Shown here in pieces: positions 1 to 11,236 of a DNA stretch of 64,000 nt. This stretch comes from Megalopta genalis. Lineage: Eukaryota; Arthropoda; Insecta; Hymenoptera; Halictidae. The translations under genes were made by a program, and so were the position numbers. The stretch lies in assembly GCF_051020955.1 (NCBI RefSeq), contig NC_135020.1:2428501-2492500 (forward strand), read 5' to 3'. A model generated the notes under the pieces. It worked only from the letters and a program-made list of their open reading frames with translations. It was not told the DNA's origin and ran no database searches. The stretch's first letter is position 1, and every line of letters begins with the position of its first letter.

Positions 1-715
1 GTTGTTCTTGTTGTTCTTGTTGTTCTTGTTGTTCTTGTTGTTCTTGTTGTTCTTGTTGTTCTTGTTGTTCTTGTTGCTCTTGTTGCTCTTGTTGCTCTTG
101 TTGCTCTTGTTGCTCTTGTTGCTCTTGTTGCTCTTGTTGCTCTTGTTGCTCTTGTTGTTCTTGTTGTTCTGGTTGTTGATGTTCTTGTTGTTCATGTTGT
201 TGTTGTTCTTTTTGTTCTTGTTGTTGTTGTTGTTGTTGTTCTGGTTGTTGATGTTCTTGTTGTTCATGTTGTTGTTGTTCTTGATGTTCTTGTTGTTCTT
301 GTTGTTCTTGTTGTTCTTTTTGTTCTTGGTGTTCTTGTTGTTCTTGTTGTTCTAGTTGTTGTTGTTGTTGTTGTTGTTGTTGTTCTTGTTGTTGTTCTCG
401 TTGTTCTCGTTGTTCTCGTTGTTCTTGTTGTTCTTTTTGCTCTTGTTGTTCTTGTTGTCCTTGTTGTTGTTGTTGCTGTTGTTGTTCTTTTTGTTCATGT
501 TGTTGTTGTTCTGGTTGATGTTGTTGTTCTTGTTCTTGTTTTTCTTGTTGTTCTTGTTGTTCTTGTTGTTCTTGTTGTTCTTGTTGTTCTTGTTGTTCTT
601 GTTGTTCCTGTTGTTGTTGTTGTTCTTGTTGTTCTTGTTGTTGTAGTTCATGTGGTTCTTGTTGTTGTTGCTCTTGCTGTTCTTGTTCTTGTTGTCCTTG
701 TTGTTCTTTCTGTTC

Positions 716-747
<32 letters not shown>

Positions 748-1270
748 GCTGTTGTTGTTGTTGTTCTTGTTGTTGTTCTCGTTGTTCTCGTTGTTCTTGT
801 TGTTCTCGTTGTTCTCGTTGTTCTCGTTCTCGTTGTTCTCGTTGTTCTCGTTGTTCTCGTTGTTCTCGTTATTCTCGTTGTTCTTGTTGTTCTTGTTGTT
901 CTTGTTGTTCTTGTTGTTCTTGTTGTTCTTGTTGTTCTTGTTGTTCTTGTTGTTCTTGTTGTTCTTGTTGTTCTTGTTGCTCTTGTTGCTCTTGTTGTTC
1001 TTGTCGCTCTTGTTGTTCTTGTTGCTCTTATTGTTCTTGTTGTTGTTCTTGTTGTTCTTGTTTTTGTTGTTCTTGTTGTTGTTGTTCTTGGCGTTGTGGT
1101 TCTTGTTGTTCCTGTTGTTGTTGTTGTTCTTGTTGTTCTTGTTGTTCTTGTTGTTGTTGTTCATGTGGTTCTTGTTGTTGTTGCTCTTGCAGTTCTTGTT
1201 CTTGTTGTCCTTGTTGTTCTTTCTGTCCTTGTTGTTCTTTCTGTTCTTGTTGTTCTTGTTGATGTTGTTG
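1..1270. repeat. Higher-order block E, copy 1 (cut by window start)
   Basis: This block contains, in order, a GCT-variant run, the CTGGTTGTTGATG motif twice, a GTT-run with CTAG, a CTC-variant array near 775-875, and the CTTGGCGTTGTGG motif near 1087. The same order recurs from about 3436, offset by 3435 bp as judged from the CTAG sites at 352 and 3787. The offset is a multiple of three, so both copies keep the same triplet phase. The left border is unknown because the copy starts before the window. Confidence 0.8.
73..153. repeat. GCT-variant minisatellite run, 9 units
   Basis: These are consecutive GTTGCTCTT units. On the - strand they read Lys-Ser-Asn in the Asn/Lys frame, and a silent GAG for GAA in the Gln/Glu frame. 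Confidence 0.9.
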
Positions 1271-1479
1271 TTCGTGCTGTTCTTGTTGTAGTTGTTGTTT
1301 TTGTTGATCTTGTTGTTCTTGTTGTTCTTGTTGTTGTTCTTGTTGTTGCTGTTGTTCTTGCTGTTCTTGTTGTCCTTGTTATTGTTGTAGTTCTTGTTGT
1401 TCTTGTTGTTCTTGTTGTTCTTGTTGTTCTTGTTGTTTTTGCTGTTCATGTTGTTCTTGTTGTTCTTCTTGTTGTTGTT

Positions 1480-1560
1480 CTAGTTGTCCTTGTTGTTCTT
1501 GTTGTTGTTGTCCTTGTTGTTCTTGTTGTGCTTGTTGTTCTTGTTGATATTGTTGTTCTT

Positions 1561-1609
<49 letters not shown>

Positions 1610-1975
1610 TTGTTCTTGTTGTTCTTGTTGTTGTTGTTCATGCGGTTCTTGTTGTTGTTGCTCTTGCTGTTCTTGTTCTTGTTGTCCTTATTGTTCTTTC
1701 TGTTCTTGTTGTTCTTGTTGTTGTTGTTGTTGTTGTTCTTGCTGTTCTTGTTGTAGATGTTGTTTTTGTTGATCTTGTTGTTCTTGTTGTTCTTGTTGTT
1801 GTTCTTGTTGTTGTTGTTGTTGTTCTTGCTGTTCTTGTTGTAGTTGTTGTTGCTGTCCTTGTTATTGTTGCAGTTCTTGTTGTTCTTGTTGTTCTTGTTG
1901 TTCTTGTTGTTCTTGTTGTTCTTGTTGTTTTTGTTGATCTTGTTGTTCTTGTTGTTCTCGTTGTTCTTGTTGTTC
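1480..1975. repeat. Block D, copy 1
   Basis: The segment begins at CTAGTTGTCCTTG and carries a fixed series of rare variants: TGTGCTTG, TTGATATTG, CATGCGG, TTGTAGATG and TTGTTATTG. The first 270 bases appear identical to 9709 onward and 14014 onward, reading variant by variant. Related copies lie near 41804, 46673, 50449, 53953 and 57592. Confidence 0.8.
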
Positions 1976-2085
1976 TTGTTGTTCTTGTTGTTCTTGTTGT
2001 TCTTGTTGTTCTTGTTGTTCTTATTGTTCTTGTTGTTCTTGTTGTTCTTGTTGCTCTTGTTGCTCTTGTTGTTCATGTCGCTCTT

Positions 2086-2116
<31 letters not shown>

Positions 2117-2971
2117 TTGTTCTTGTTGTTCTTGTTTTTGTTGTTCTTGTTGTTGTTGTTCTTGGCGTTGTGGTTCTTGTTGTTCCTGTTGTTGTTGTTG
2201 TTCTTGTTGTTCTTGTTGTTCTTGTTGTTGTTGTTCATGTGGTTCTTGTTGTTGTTGCCCTTGCAGTTCTTGTTCTTGTTGTCCTTGTTGTTCTTTCTGT
2301 CCTTGTTGTTCTTTCTGTTCTTGTTGTTCTTGTTGATGTTGTTGTTCTTGCTGTTCTTGTTGTAGTTGTTGTTTTTGTTGATCTTGTTGTTCTTGTTGTT
2401 CTTGTTGTTGTTCTTGTTGTTGCTGTTGTTCTTGCTGTTCTTGTTGTAGTTGTTGTTGTTGTCCTTGTTATTGTTGTAGTTCTTGTTGTTCTTGTTGTTC
2501 TTGTTGTTCTTGTTGTTCTTGTTGTTCTTGTTGTTCTTGTTGTTCTTGTTGTTCTTGTTGTTCTTGTTGTACTTGTTGTTCTAGTTGTTCTTGTTGTTCT
2601 TGTTGTTCTTGTTGTTCTTGTTGTTCTTGTTGGTCTTGTTGTTCTTGTTGTTCTTGTTGTTCTTGTTGTTCTTGTTGTTCTTGTTGTTCTTGTTGTTCTT
2701 GTTGTTCTTGTTGTTCTTGTTGTTGTTCGTGTTGTTCTTGTTGTTGTTCTTGTTGTTCTTGTTGTTCTTGTTGTTCTTGTTGTTCTTGTTGTTCTTGTTG
2801 TTCTTGTTGTTCTTGTTGTTCTTTCTGTTCTTGTTGTTCTTGTTGATGTTGTTGTTCTTGTTGTTCCTGTTGTTGTTGTTGTTCTTGTTGTTCTTGTTGT
2901 TGTTCATGCGGTTCTTGTTGTTGTTGCTCTTGCTGTTCTTGTTCTTGTTCTCCTGGTTGTTCTTTCTGTTC

Positions 2972-3015
<44 letters not shown>

Positions 3016-3294
3016 CTTGTTGTTGTTCTCGTTGTTCTCGTTGTTCTTGTTGTTCTCGTTGTTCTCGTTGTTCTCGTTGTTCTCGTTCTCGTTGTTCTCG
3101 TTGTTCTCGTTGTTCTCGTTCTCGTTGTTCTCGTTGTTCTCGTTGTTCTCGTTGTTCTCGTTGTTCTTGTTGTTCTTGTTGTTCTTGTTGTTCTTGTTGT
3201 TCTTGTTGTTCTTGTTGTTCATGTTGTTCTTGTTGTTCTTGTTGTTCTTGTTGTTCTTGTTGCTCTTGTTGCTCTTGTTGTTCTTGTCGCTCTT

Positions 3295-3325
<31 letters not shown>

Positions 3326-3435
3326 TTGTTCTTGTTGTTCTTGTTTTTGTTGTTCTTGTTGTTGTTGTTCTTGGCGTTGTGGTTCTTGTTGTTCCTGTTG
3401 TTGTTGTTGTTCTTGTTGTTCTTGTTGTTCTTGTT
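1976..3435. repeat. Mosaic of short repeat sub-blocks
   Basis: No gene is visible here. The stretch joins a plain 9-mer run, a CTTGGCGTTGTGG block near 2163, long plain runs up to about 2820 with a CTAG at 2581, a GTT-run with CTC array near 2970-3170, and another CTTGGCG block near 3372. All of these sub-blocks occur elsewhere in the window in other orders. Confidence 0.8.
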
Positions 3436-4548
3436 GTTCTTGTTGATCTTGTTGTTCTTGTTGTTCTTGTTGTTCTTGTTGTTCTTGTTGTTCTTGTTGT
3501 TCTTGTTGTTCTTGTTGCTCTTGTTGCTCTTGTTGCTCTTGTTGCTCTTGTTGCTCTTGTTGCTCTTGTTGCTCTTGTTGCTCTTGTTGCTCTTGTTGTT
3601 CTTGTTGTTCTGGTTGTTGATGTTCTTGTTGTTCATGTTGTTGTTGTTGTTTTTGTTCTTGTTGTTGTTGTTGTTCTGGTTGTTGATGTTCTTGTTGTTC
3701 ATGTTGTTCTTGTTCTTGATGTTCTTGTTGTTCTTGTTGTTCTTGTTGTTCTTTTTGTTCTTGGTGTTCTTGTTGTTCTTGTTGTTCTAGTTGTTGTTGT
3801 TGTTGTTGTTGTTGTTGTTCTTGTTGTTGTTCTCGTTGCTCTCGTTGTTCTCGTTGTTCTCGTTGTTCTTGTTGTTCTTTTTGCTCTTGTTGTTCTTGTT
3901 GTCCTTGTTGTTGTTGTTGCTGTTGTTGTTCTTTTTGTTCATGTTGTTGTTGTTCTGGTTGATGTTGTTGTTCTTGTTCTTGTTTTTCTTGTTGTTCTTG
4001 TTGTTCTTGTTGTTCTTGTTGTTCTTGTTGTTCCTGTTGTTGTTGTTGTTCTTGTTGTTCTTGTTGTTGTTGTTCATGTGGTTCTTGTTGTTGTTGCTCT
4101 TGCTGTTCTTGTTCTTGTTGTCCTTGTTGTTCTTTCTGTTCTTGTTGTTGTTGTTGTTGTTGTTGTTGTTGCTGTTGTTGTTGTTGCTGTTGTTGTTGTT
4201 GTTCTTGTTGTTGTTCTCGTTGTTCTTGTTGTTCTCGTTGTTCTCGTTGTTCTCGTTGTTCTCGTTCTCGTTGTTCTCGTTGTTCTCGTTGTTCTCGTTG
4301 TTCTCGTTATTCTCGTTATTCTCGTTGTTCTTGTTGTTCTCGTTATTCTCGTTGTTCTCGTTATTCTCGTTGTTCTTGTTGTTCTTGTTGTTCTTGTTGT
4401 TCTTGTTGTTCTTGTTGTTCTTGTTGTTCTTGTTGTTCTTGTTGTTCTTGTTGTTCTTGTTGTTCTTGTTGTTCTTGTTGTTCTTATTGTTCTTGTTGTT
4501 CTTGTTGTTCTTGTTGCTCTTGTTGCTCTTGTTGTTCATGTCGCTCTT

Positions 4549-4579
<31 letters not shown>

Positions 4580-4800
4580 TTGTTCTTGTTGTTCTTGTTT
4601 TTGTTGTTCTTGTTGTTGTTGTTCTTGGCGTTGTGGTTCTTGTTGTTCCTGTTGTTGTTGTTGTTCTTGTTGTTCTTGTTGTTCTTGTTGTTGTTGTTCA
4701 TGTGGTTCTTGTTGTTGTTGCCCTTGCAGTTCTTGTTCTTGTTGTCCTTGTTGTTCTTTCTGTCCTTGTTGTTCTTTCTGTTCTTGTTGTTCTTGTTGAT
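3436..4800. repeat. Higher-order block E, copy 2
   Basis: This is a second copy of the block at the window start, with the same variant order. It has extra CTC/ATT variants near 4300-4370 and several more plain 9-mer units than copy 1. It ends at a TACTTGTTGTTCTAG junction near 4807-4822, where copy 1 instead continues with a GTAGTTGTTG segment. Confidence 0.8.
3514..3594. repeat. GCT-variant run, 9 units
   Basis: Same unit and number as at 73, in the second E copy. Confidence 0.9.
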
Positions 4801-5718
4801 GTTGTTGTACTTGTTGTTCTAGTTGTTCTTGTTGTTCTTGTTGTTCTTGTTGTTCTTGTTGTTCTTGTTGTTCTTGTTGTTCTTGTTGTTCTTGTTGTTC
4901 TTGTTGTTCTTGTTGTTCTTGTTGTTCTTGTTGTTCTTGTTGTTCTTGTTGTTCTTGTTGTTCTTGTTGTTCTTGTTGTTCTTGTTGTTCTTGTTGTTCT
5001 TGTTGTTCTTGTTGTTCTTGTTGTTGTTCGTGTTGTTCTTGTTGTTGTTCTTGTTTTTGTTGTTGTTCTTGTTGTTCTTGTTGTTCTTGTTGTTCTTGTT
5101 GTTCTTGTTGTTCTTGTTGTTCTTGTTGTTCTTGTTGTTCTTGTTGTTCTTGTTATTCTTGTTGTTCTTGTTGTTCTTGTTGTTGTTGTTCTTGTTGTTG
5201 TTCGTGTTGTTCTTGTTGTTGTTCTTGTTTTTGTTGTTCTTGTTGTTGTTCTTGTTCTTCCTGTTCTTGTTCTTGTTGTTCTTGTTGTTGTTGTTGTTCT
5301 TCCTGTTCTTGTTCTTGTTGTTCTTGTTGTTCTTGTTGTTCTTGTTGTTCTCGTTGTTCTCGTTGTTCTCTTTGTTCTCGTTGTTCTCGTTGTTCTCGTT
5401 GTTCTTGTTGTTCTTGTTGTTCTTGTTGTTCTTGTTGTTCTTGTTGTTCTTGTTGTTCTTGTTGTTCTTGTTGTTCTTGTTGTTCTTGTTGTTCTTGTTG
5501 TTCTTGTTGTTCTTGTTGTTCTTGTTGTTCTTGTTGATCTTGTTGTTCTTGTTGTTCTTGTTGTTCTTGTTGTTCTTGTTGTTCTTGTTGTTCTTGTTGT
5601 TGTTGTTGTTCTTCTTGTTGTTGTTGTAGTTGTCCTTGTTGTTGTTGTTCTGGTTGTTCTTGTTGTTCTTGTTGTTCCGGTTGTTCTTGTTGTTCTTGTT
5701 GTTCTTGCTGTTCATGTT

Positions 5719-5871
5719 GTCTTGTTGTCCTTGTTGTTCTTGTTGTTCTTGTTGTTCTTGTTGTTCTTGTTGTTCTTGTTGTTGTTGTTCTAGTTGTTCT
5801 TGTTGTTGTTGTTCTGGTTGTTCTTGTTGTTCTTGTTGTTCCGGTTGTTCATGTTGTTGTTCTTGTTTTTT
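5719..5871. repeat. Frame-slip island, copy 1
   Basis: The left edge is CATGTTGTCTTG, where one T is missing from the expected triplet series. The right edge is a run of six T (5866-5871) before GATGTTG, which restores the phase. Between the two edges the triplets are displaced by one base. On the - strand the flanking Asn/Lys frame therefore reads Gln/Glu inside the island (KKQEQQHEQPEQQ type) and returns to Asn/Lys after it. No stop lies inside this copy in that frame. Confidence 0.85.
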
Positions 5872-6175
5872 GATGTTGTTCTTATTTTTGTTGTTGTTTT
5901 TGTTGTTTTTCTTACTGTTCTTGTTCTTGTTGATCTTGTTGTTCTTGTTGTTCTTGTTGCTCTTGTTGCTCTTGTTGATCTTGTTGTTCTTGTTGTTCTT
6001 GTTGTTCTTGTCGTTCTTGTTGCTCTTGTTGCTTTTGTTGCTCTTGTTGCTGTTGTTGTTCTTGTTGTTCTGGTTGTTGATGTTCTTGTTGTTCATGTTG
6101 TTGTTGATCTTGTTGTTCTTGTTGTTCTTGTTGTTCTTGTTGTTCTTGGTGTTCTTGTTGTTCTTGTTGTTCTAG

Positions 6176-6207
<32 letters not shown>

Positions 6208-6495
6208 CTTGTTGTTCTTCTTGTTGTTCTTGTTGTTCTTGTTCTCCTTCTTGTTGTTCTTGTTGTTCTTCTTGTTGTTCTTGTTGTTGTTGTTGTTCTT
6301 GCTGTTCTTGTTGTAGTTGTTGTTGCTGTCCTTGTTATTGTTGTAGTTCTTGTTGTTCTTGTTGTTCTTGTTGTTCTTGTTGTTCATGTTGTTTTTGTTG
6401 ATCTTGTTGTTCTCGTTGTTCTTGTTGTTCTTGTTGTTCTTGTTGTTCTTGTTGTTCTTGTTGTTCTTGATGTTCTTGTTGTTAATGTTGCTCTT

Positions 6496-6526
<31 letters not shown>

Positions 6527-6715
6527 TTGTTCTTGTTGTTCTTGTTTTTGTTGTTCTTGTTGTTGTTGTTCTTGTCGTTGTGGTTCTTGTTGTTCCTGTT
6601 GTTGTTGTTGTTCTTGTTGTTCTTGTTGTTGTTGTTCATGTGGTTCTTGTTGTTGTTGCTCTTGCTGTTCTTGTTCTTCTTGTCCTTGTTGTTCTTTCTG
6701 TTCTTGTTGTTCTTC

Positions 6716-6747
<32 letters not shown>

Positions 6748-6849
6748 CTTGTTGTTCTTGTTGTTCTTGTTGATCTTGTTGTTCTTGTTGTTCTTGTTGT
6801 TCTTGTTGTTCTTGTTGTTCTTGTTGTTCTTGTTGTTCTTGTTGTTCTT

Positions 6850-6939
6850 GTTGCTCTTGTTGCTCTTGTTGCTCTTGTTGCTCTTGTTGCTCTTGTTGCT
6901 CTTGTTGCTCTTGTTGCTCTTGTTGCTCTTGTTGCTCTT
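6850..6939. repeat. GCT-variant run, 10 units
   Basis: C block copy 0; one unit longer than the E copies. Confidence 0.9.
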
Positions 6940-7543
6940 GTTGTTCTTGTTGTTCTGGTTGTTGATGTTCTTGTTGTTCATGTTGTTGTTGTTCTTTTTG
7001 TTCTTGTTGTTGTTGTTGCTGTTGTTGTTCTGGTTGTTGATGTTCTTGTTGTTCATGTTGTTGTTGTTCTTGATGTTCTTGTTGTTCTTGTTGTTCTTGT
7101 TGTTCTTGTTGTTCTTGTTGTTCTTTTTGTTCTTGGTGTTCTTGTTGTTCTTGTTGTTCTAGTTGTTGTTGTTGTTGTTGTTGTTGTTGTTCTTGTTGTT
7201 GTTCTCGTTGTTCTCGTTGTTCTCGTTGTTCTCGTTGTTCTCGTTGTTCTTGTTGTTCTTTTTGCTCTTGTTGTTCTTGTTGTCCTTGTTGTTGTTGTTG
7301 CAGTTGTTGTTCTTGTAGTTCATGTTGTTGTTGTTCTGGTTGATGTTGTTGTTCTTGTTCTTGTTTTTCTTGTTGTTCTTGTTGTTCTTGTTGTTCTTGT
7401 TGTTCTTGTTGTTCTTGTTGTTCTTGTTGTTCCTGTTGTTGTTGTTGTTCTTGTTGTTCTTGTTGTTGTTGTTCATGTGGTTCTTGTTGTTGTTGCTCTT
7501 GCTGTTCTTGTTCTTGTTGTCCTTGTTGTTCTTTCTGTTCTTC

Positions 7544-7575
<32 letters not shown>

Positions 7576-7908
7576 GCTGTTGTTGTTGTTGTTCTTGTTG
7601 TTGTTCTCGTTGTTCTCGTTGTTCTTGTTGTTCTCGTTGTTCTCGTTGTTCTCGTTGTTCTCGTTCTCGTTGTTGTCGTTGTTCTCGTTCTCGTTGTTCT
7701 CGTTGTTCTCGTTGTTCTCGTTGTTCTCGTTATTCTCGTTGTTCTTGTTGTTCTTGTTGTTCTTGTTGTTCTTGTTGTTCTTGTTGTTCTTGTTGTTCTT
7801 GTTGTTCTTGTTGTTCTTGTTGTTCTTGTTGTTCTTGTTGTTCTTGTTGTTCTTGTTGTTCTTGTTGTTCTTGTTGCTCTTGTTGCTCTTGTTGTTCTTG
7901 TCGCTCTT

Positions 7909-7939
<31 letters not shown>

Positions 7940-7986
7940 TTGTTCTTGTTGTTCTTGTTTTTGTTGTTCTTGTTGTTGTTGTTCTT

Positions 7987-8568
7987 GGCGTTGTGGTTCT
8001 TGTTGTTCCTGTTGTTGTTGTTGTTCTCGTTGTTCTCGTTGTTCTCGTTGTTCTTGTTGTTCTTTTTGCTCTTGTTGTTCTTGTTGTCCTTGTTGTTGTT
8101 GTTGCTGTTGTTGTTCTTTTTGTTCATGTTGTTGTTGTTCTGGTTGATGTTGTTGTTCTTGTTCTTGTTTTTCTTGTTGTTCTTGTTGTTCTTGTTGTTC
8201 TTGTTGTTCTTGTTGTTCTTGTTGTTCCTGTTGTTGTTGTTGTTCTTGTTGTTGTTGTTCATGTGGTTCTTGTTGTTGTTGCTCTTGCTGTTCTTGTTCT
8301 TGTTGTCCTTGTTGTTCTTTCTGTTCTTGTTGTTGTTGTTGTTGTTGTTGCTGTTGTTGTTCTTGTTGTTGTTCTCGTTGTTCTCGTTGTTCTTGTTGTT
8401 CTCGTTGTTCTCGTTGTTCTCGTTGTTCTCGTTCTCGTTGTTCTCGTTGTTCTCGTTGTTCTCGTTGTTCTCGTTATTCTCGTTGTTCTTGTTGTTCTTG
8501 TTGTTCTTGTTGTTCTTGTTGTTGTTCTTGTTGTTCTTGTTTTTGTTGTTCTTGTTGTTGTTGTTCTT
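7987..8568. repeat. 582-bp direct repeat, copy 1
   Basis: The unit starts at the GGCGTTGTGG motif and runs through a short CTC array, the TTTTTGCTC motif, CTGGTTGATG, CATGTGG and a second CTC array. Both the GGCG motif (7987 and 8569) and the GTTATTCTC variant (8473 and 9055) repeat at exactly 582 bp. That is a multiple of three but not of nine. Confidence 0.85.
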
Positions 8569-9102
8569 GGCGTTGTGGTTCTTGTTGTTCCTGTTGTTGT
8601 TGTTGTTCTCGTTGTTCTCGTTGTTCTCGTTGTTCTTGTTGTTCTTTTTGCTCTTGTTGTTCTTGTTGTCCTTGTTGTTGTTGTTGCTGTTGTTGTTCTT
8701 TTTGTTCATGTTGTTGTTGTTCTGGTTGATGTTGTTGTTCTTGTTCTTGTTTTTCTTGTTGTTCTTGTTGTTCTTGTTGTTCTTGTTGTTCTTGTTGTTC
8801 TTGTTGTTCCTGTTGTTGTTGTTGTTCTTGTTGTTGTTGTTCATGTGGTTCTTGTTGTTGTTGCTCTTGCTGTTCTTGTTCTTGTTGTCCTTGTTGTTCT
8901 TTCTGTTCTTGTTGTTGTTGTTGTTGTTGTTGCTGTTGTTGTTCTTGTTGTTGTTCTCGTTGTTCTCGTTGTTCTTGTTGTTCTCGTTGTTCTCGTTGTT
9001 CTCGTTGTTCTCGTTCTCGTTGTTCTCGTTGTTCTCGTTGTTCTCGTTGTTCTCGTTATTCTCGTTGTTCTTGTTGTTCTTGTTGTTCTTGTTGTTCTTG
9101 TT
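8569..9102. repeat. 582-bp direct repeat, copy 2
   Basis: This is the downstream partner of the repeat starting at 7987. Similarity fades after the GTTATTCTC variant, where this copy has a longer run of plain 9-mers. Its closeness to copy 1 suggests a recent unequal exchange, but I cannot count mismatches precisely by eye. Confidence 0.8.
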
Positions 9103-9207
9103 GTTCTTGTTGTTCTTGTTGTTCTTGTTGTTCTTGTTGTTCTTGTTGTTCTTGTTGTTCTTGTTGTTCTTGTTGCTCTTGTTGCTCTTGTTGTTCTTGT
9201 CGCTCTT

Positions 9208-9238
<31 letters not shown>

Positions 9239-9708
9239 TTGTTCTTGTTGTTCTTGTTTTTGTTGTTGTTGTTGTTGTTGTTCTTGGCGTTGTGGTTCTT
9301 GTTGTTCCTGTTGTTGTTGTTGTTCTTGTTGTTGTTGTTGTTCTTGTTGTTCTTGTTGTTCTTGTTGTTGTTGTTCATGTGGTTCTTGTTGTTGTTGCTC
9401 TTGCAGTTCTTGTTCTTGTTGTCCTTGTTGTTCTTTCTGTCCTTGTTGTTCTTTCTGTTCTTGTTGTTCTTGTTGATGTTGTTGTTCTTGCTGTTCTTGT
9501 TGTAGTTGTTGTTTTTGTTGATCTTGTTGTTCTTGTTGTTCTTGTTGTTGTTCTTGTTGTTGCTGTTGTTCTTGCTGTTCTTGTTGTAGTTGTTGTTGTT
9601 GTCCTTGTTATTGTTGTAGTTCTTGTTGTTCTTGTTGTTCTTGTTGTTCTTGTTGTTCTTGTTGTTTTTGCTGTTCATGTTGTTCTTGTTGTTCTTCTTC
9701 TTGTTGTT

Positions 9709-9789
9709 CTAGTTGTCCTTGTTGTTCTTGTTGTTGTTGTCCTTGTTGTTCTTGTTGTGCTTGTTGTTCTTGTTGATATTGTTGTTCTT

Positions 9790-9838
<49 letters not shown>

Positions 9839-10205
9839 TTGTTCTTGTTGTTCTTGTTGTTGTTGTTCATGCGGTTCTTGTTGTTGTTGCTCTTGCTGTT
9901 CTTGTTCTTGTTGTCCTTATTGTTCTTTCTGTTCTTGTTGTTCTTGTTGTTGTTGTTGTTGTTGTTCTTGCTGTTCTTGTTGTAGATGTTGTTTTTGTTG
10001 ATCTTGTTGTTCTTGTTGTTCTTGTTGTTGTTCTTGTTGTTGTTGTTGTTGTTCTTGCTGTTCTTGTTGTAGTTGTTGTTGCTGTCCTTGTTATTGTTGC
10101 AGTTCTTGTTGTTCTTGTTGTTCTTGTTGTTCTTGTTGTTCTTGTTGTTCTTGTTGTTTTTGTTGATCTTGTTGTTCTTGTTGTTCTCGTTGTTCTTGTT
10201 GTTCT
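9709..10205. repeat. Block D, copy 2
   Basis: The rare-variant series TGTGCTTG, TTGATATTG, CATGCGG, TTGTAGATG and TTGTTATTGTTGCAG is in the same order as at 1480. Beyond about 10205 it diverges, continuing into TTGTCCTTG plus a three-unit CTC array where copy 1 has plain units. Confidence 0.8.
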
Positions 10206-10395
10206 TGTTGTCCTTGTTGTTCTCGTTGTTCTCGTTGTTCTCGTTGTTCTTGTTGTTCTTGTTGTTCTTGTTGTTCTGGTTGTTCTTGTTGTTCTTGTTG
10301 TTCTTGTTGTTCTTGTTGTTCTTGTTGTTCTTGTTGTTCTTGTTGTTCTTGTTGTTCTTGTTGTTCTTGTTGTTCTTGTTGTTATTGTTGCTCAT

Positions 10396-10426
<31 letters not shown>

Positions 10427-10444
10427 TTCTTGCTGTTCATGTTG

Positions 10445-10587
10445 TCTTGTTGTCCTTGTTGTTCTTGTTGTTCTTGTTGTTCTTGTTGTTCTTGTTGTTG
10501 TTGTTCTAGTTGTTCCTGTTGTTGTTGTTCTGGTTGTTCTTGTTGTTCTTGTTGTTCCGGTTGTTCATGTTGTTGTTCTTGTTTTTT
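10445..10587. repeat. Frame-slip island, copy 2
   Basis: It has the same two edges as the copy at 5719. The poly-T lies 4716 bp after the previous one. The internal module reads CTAGTTGTTCCTG rather than CTAGTTGTTCTTG. Confidence 0.85.
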
Positions 10588-11205
10588 GATGTTGTTCTTA
10601 TTTTTGTTGTTGTTTTTGTTGTTTTTCTTGCTGTTCTTGTTCTTGTTGATCTTGTTGTTCTTGTTGTTCTTGTTGCTCTTGTTGCTCTTGTTGATCTTGT
10701 TGTTCTTGTTGTTCTTGTCGTTCTTGTTGCTCTTGTTGCTTTTGTTGCTCTTGTTGCTGTTGTTGTTCTTGTTGTTCTGGTTGTTGATGTTCTTGTTGTT
10801 CATGTTGTTGTTGATCTTGTTGTTCTTGTTGTTCTTGTTGTTCTTGTTGTTCTTGGTGTTCTTGATGTTCTTGTTGTTCTAGTTGTTGTTGTTGTTGTTC
10901 TTGTTGTTGTTCTTGTTGTTCTTCTTGTTGTTCTTGTTGTTCTTCTTCTCCTTCTTGTTGTTCTTGTTGTTCTTCTTGTTGTTCTTGTTGTTCTTGTTGA
11001 TCTTGTTGTTCTTGTTGTTCTTGGTGTTCTTGTTGTTCTTGTTGTTCTAGTTGTTGTTGTTGTTGTTGTTATTGTTGTTCTTGTTGTTCTTGTTGCTCTT
11101 GTTGCTCTTGTTGCTCTTGTTGCTCTTGTTGTTCTTGTTGCTCTTGTTGTTGTTCTTGTTTTTGTTGTTCCTGTTGTTGTTGTTGTTCTTCCTGTTCTTG
11201 TTCTT

Positions 11206-11236
<31 letters not shown>

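Larger units (their letters stand above)
5020..8000. repeat. Higher-order block C, copy 0
   Basis: This block contains GTTCGTGTT motifs, TTCTTCCTG motifs, a CTCTTTG-bearing CTC array near 5360, a frame-slip island, a TTCTCCTTC motif near 6242, a ten-unit GCT run and a rare TTGTCGTTG variant near 7673. The same order is found at 14.84-18.4 kb, offset by 9.78-9.82 kb. Compared with that copy it carries about 160 bp more near 7.44-7.6 kb. The offset drifts in steps of nine bases, as expected from gain and loss of single units. Confidence 0.8.

Noticed and set aside
5866..5915. Poly-T tract as a transcription terminator or promoter element
   Set aside because: The six-T run is part of a repeated module with no associated gene, hairpin or TATA-like element. 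Its recurrence is explained by block duplication.
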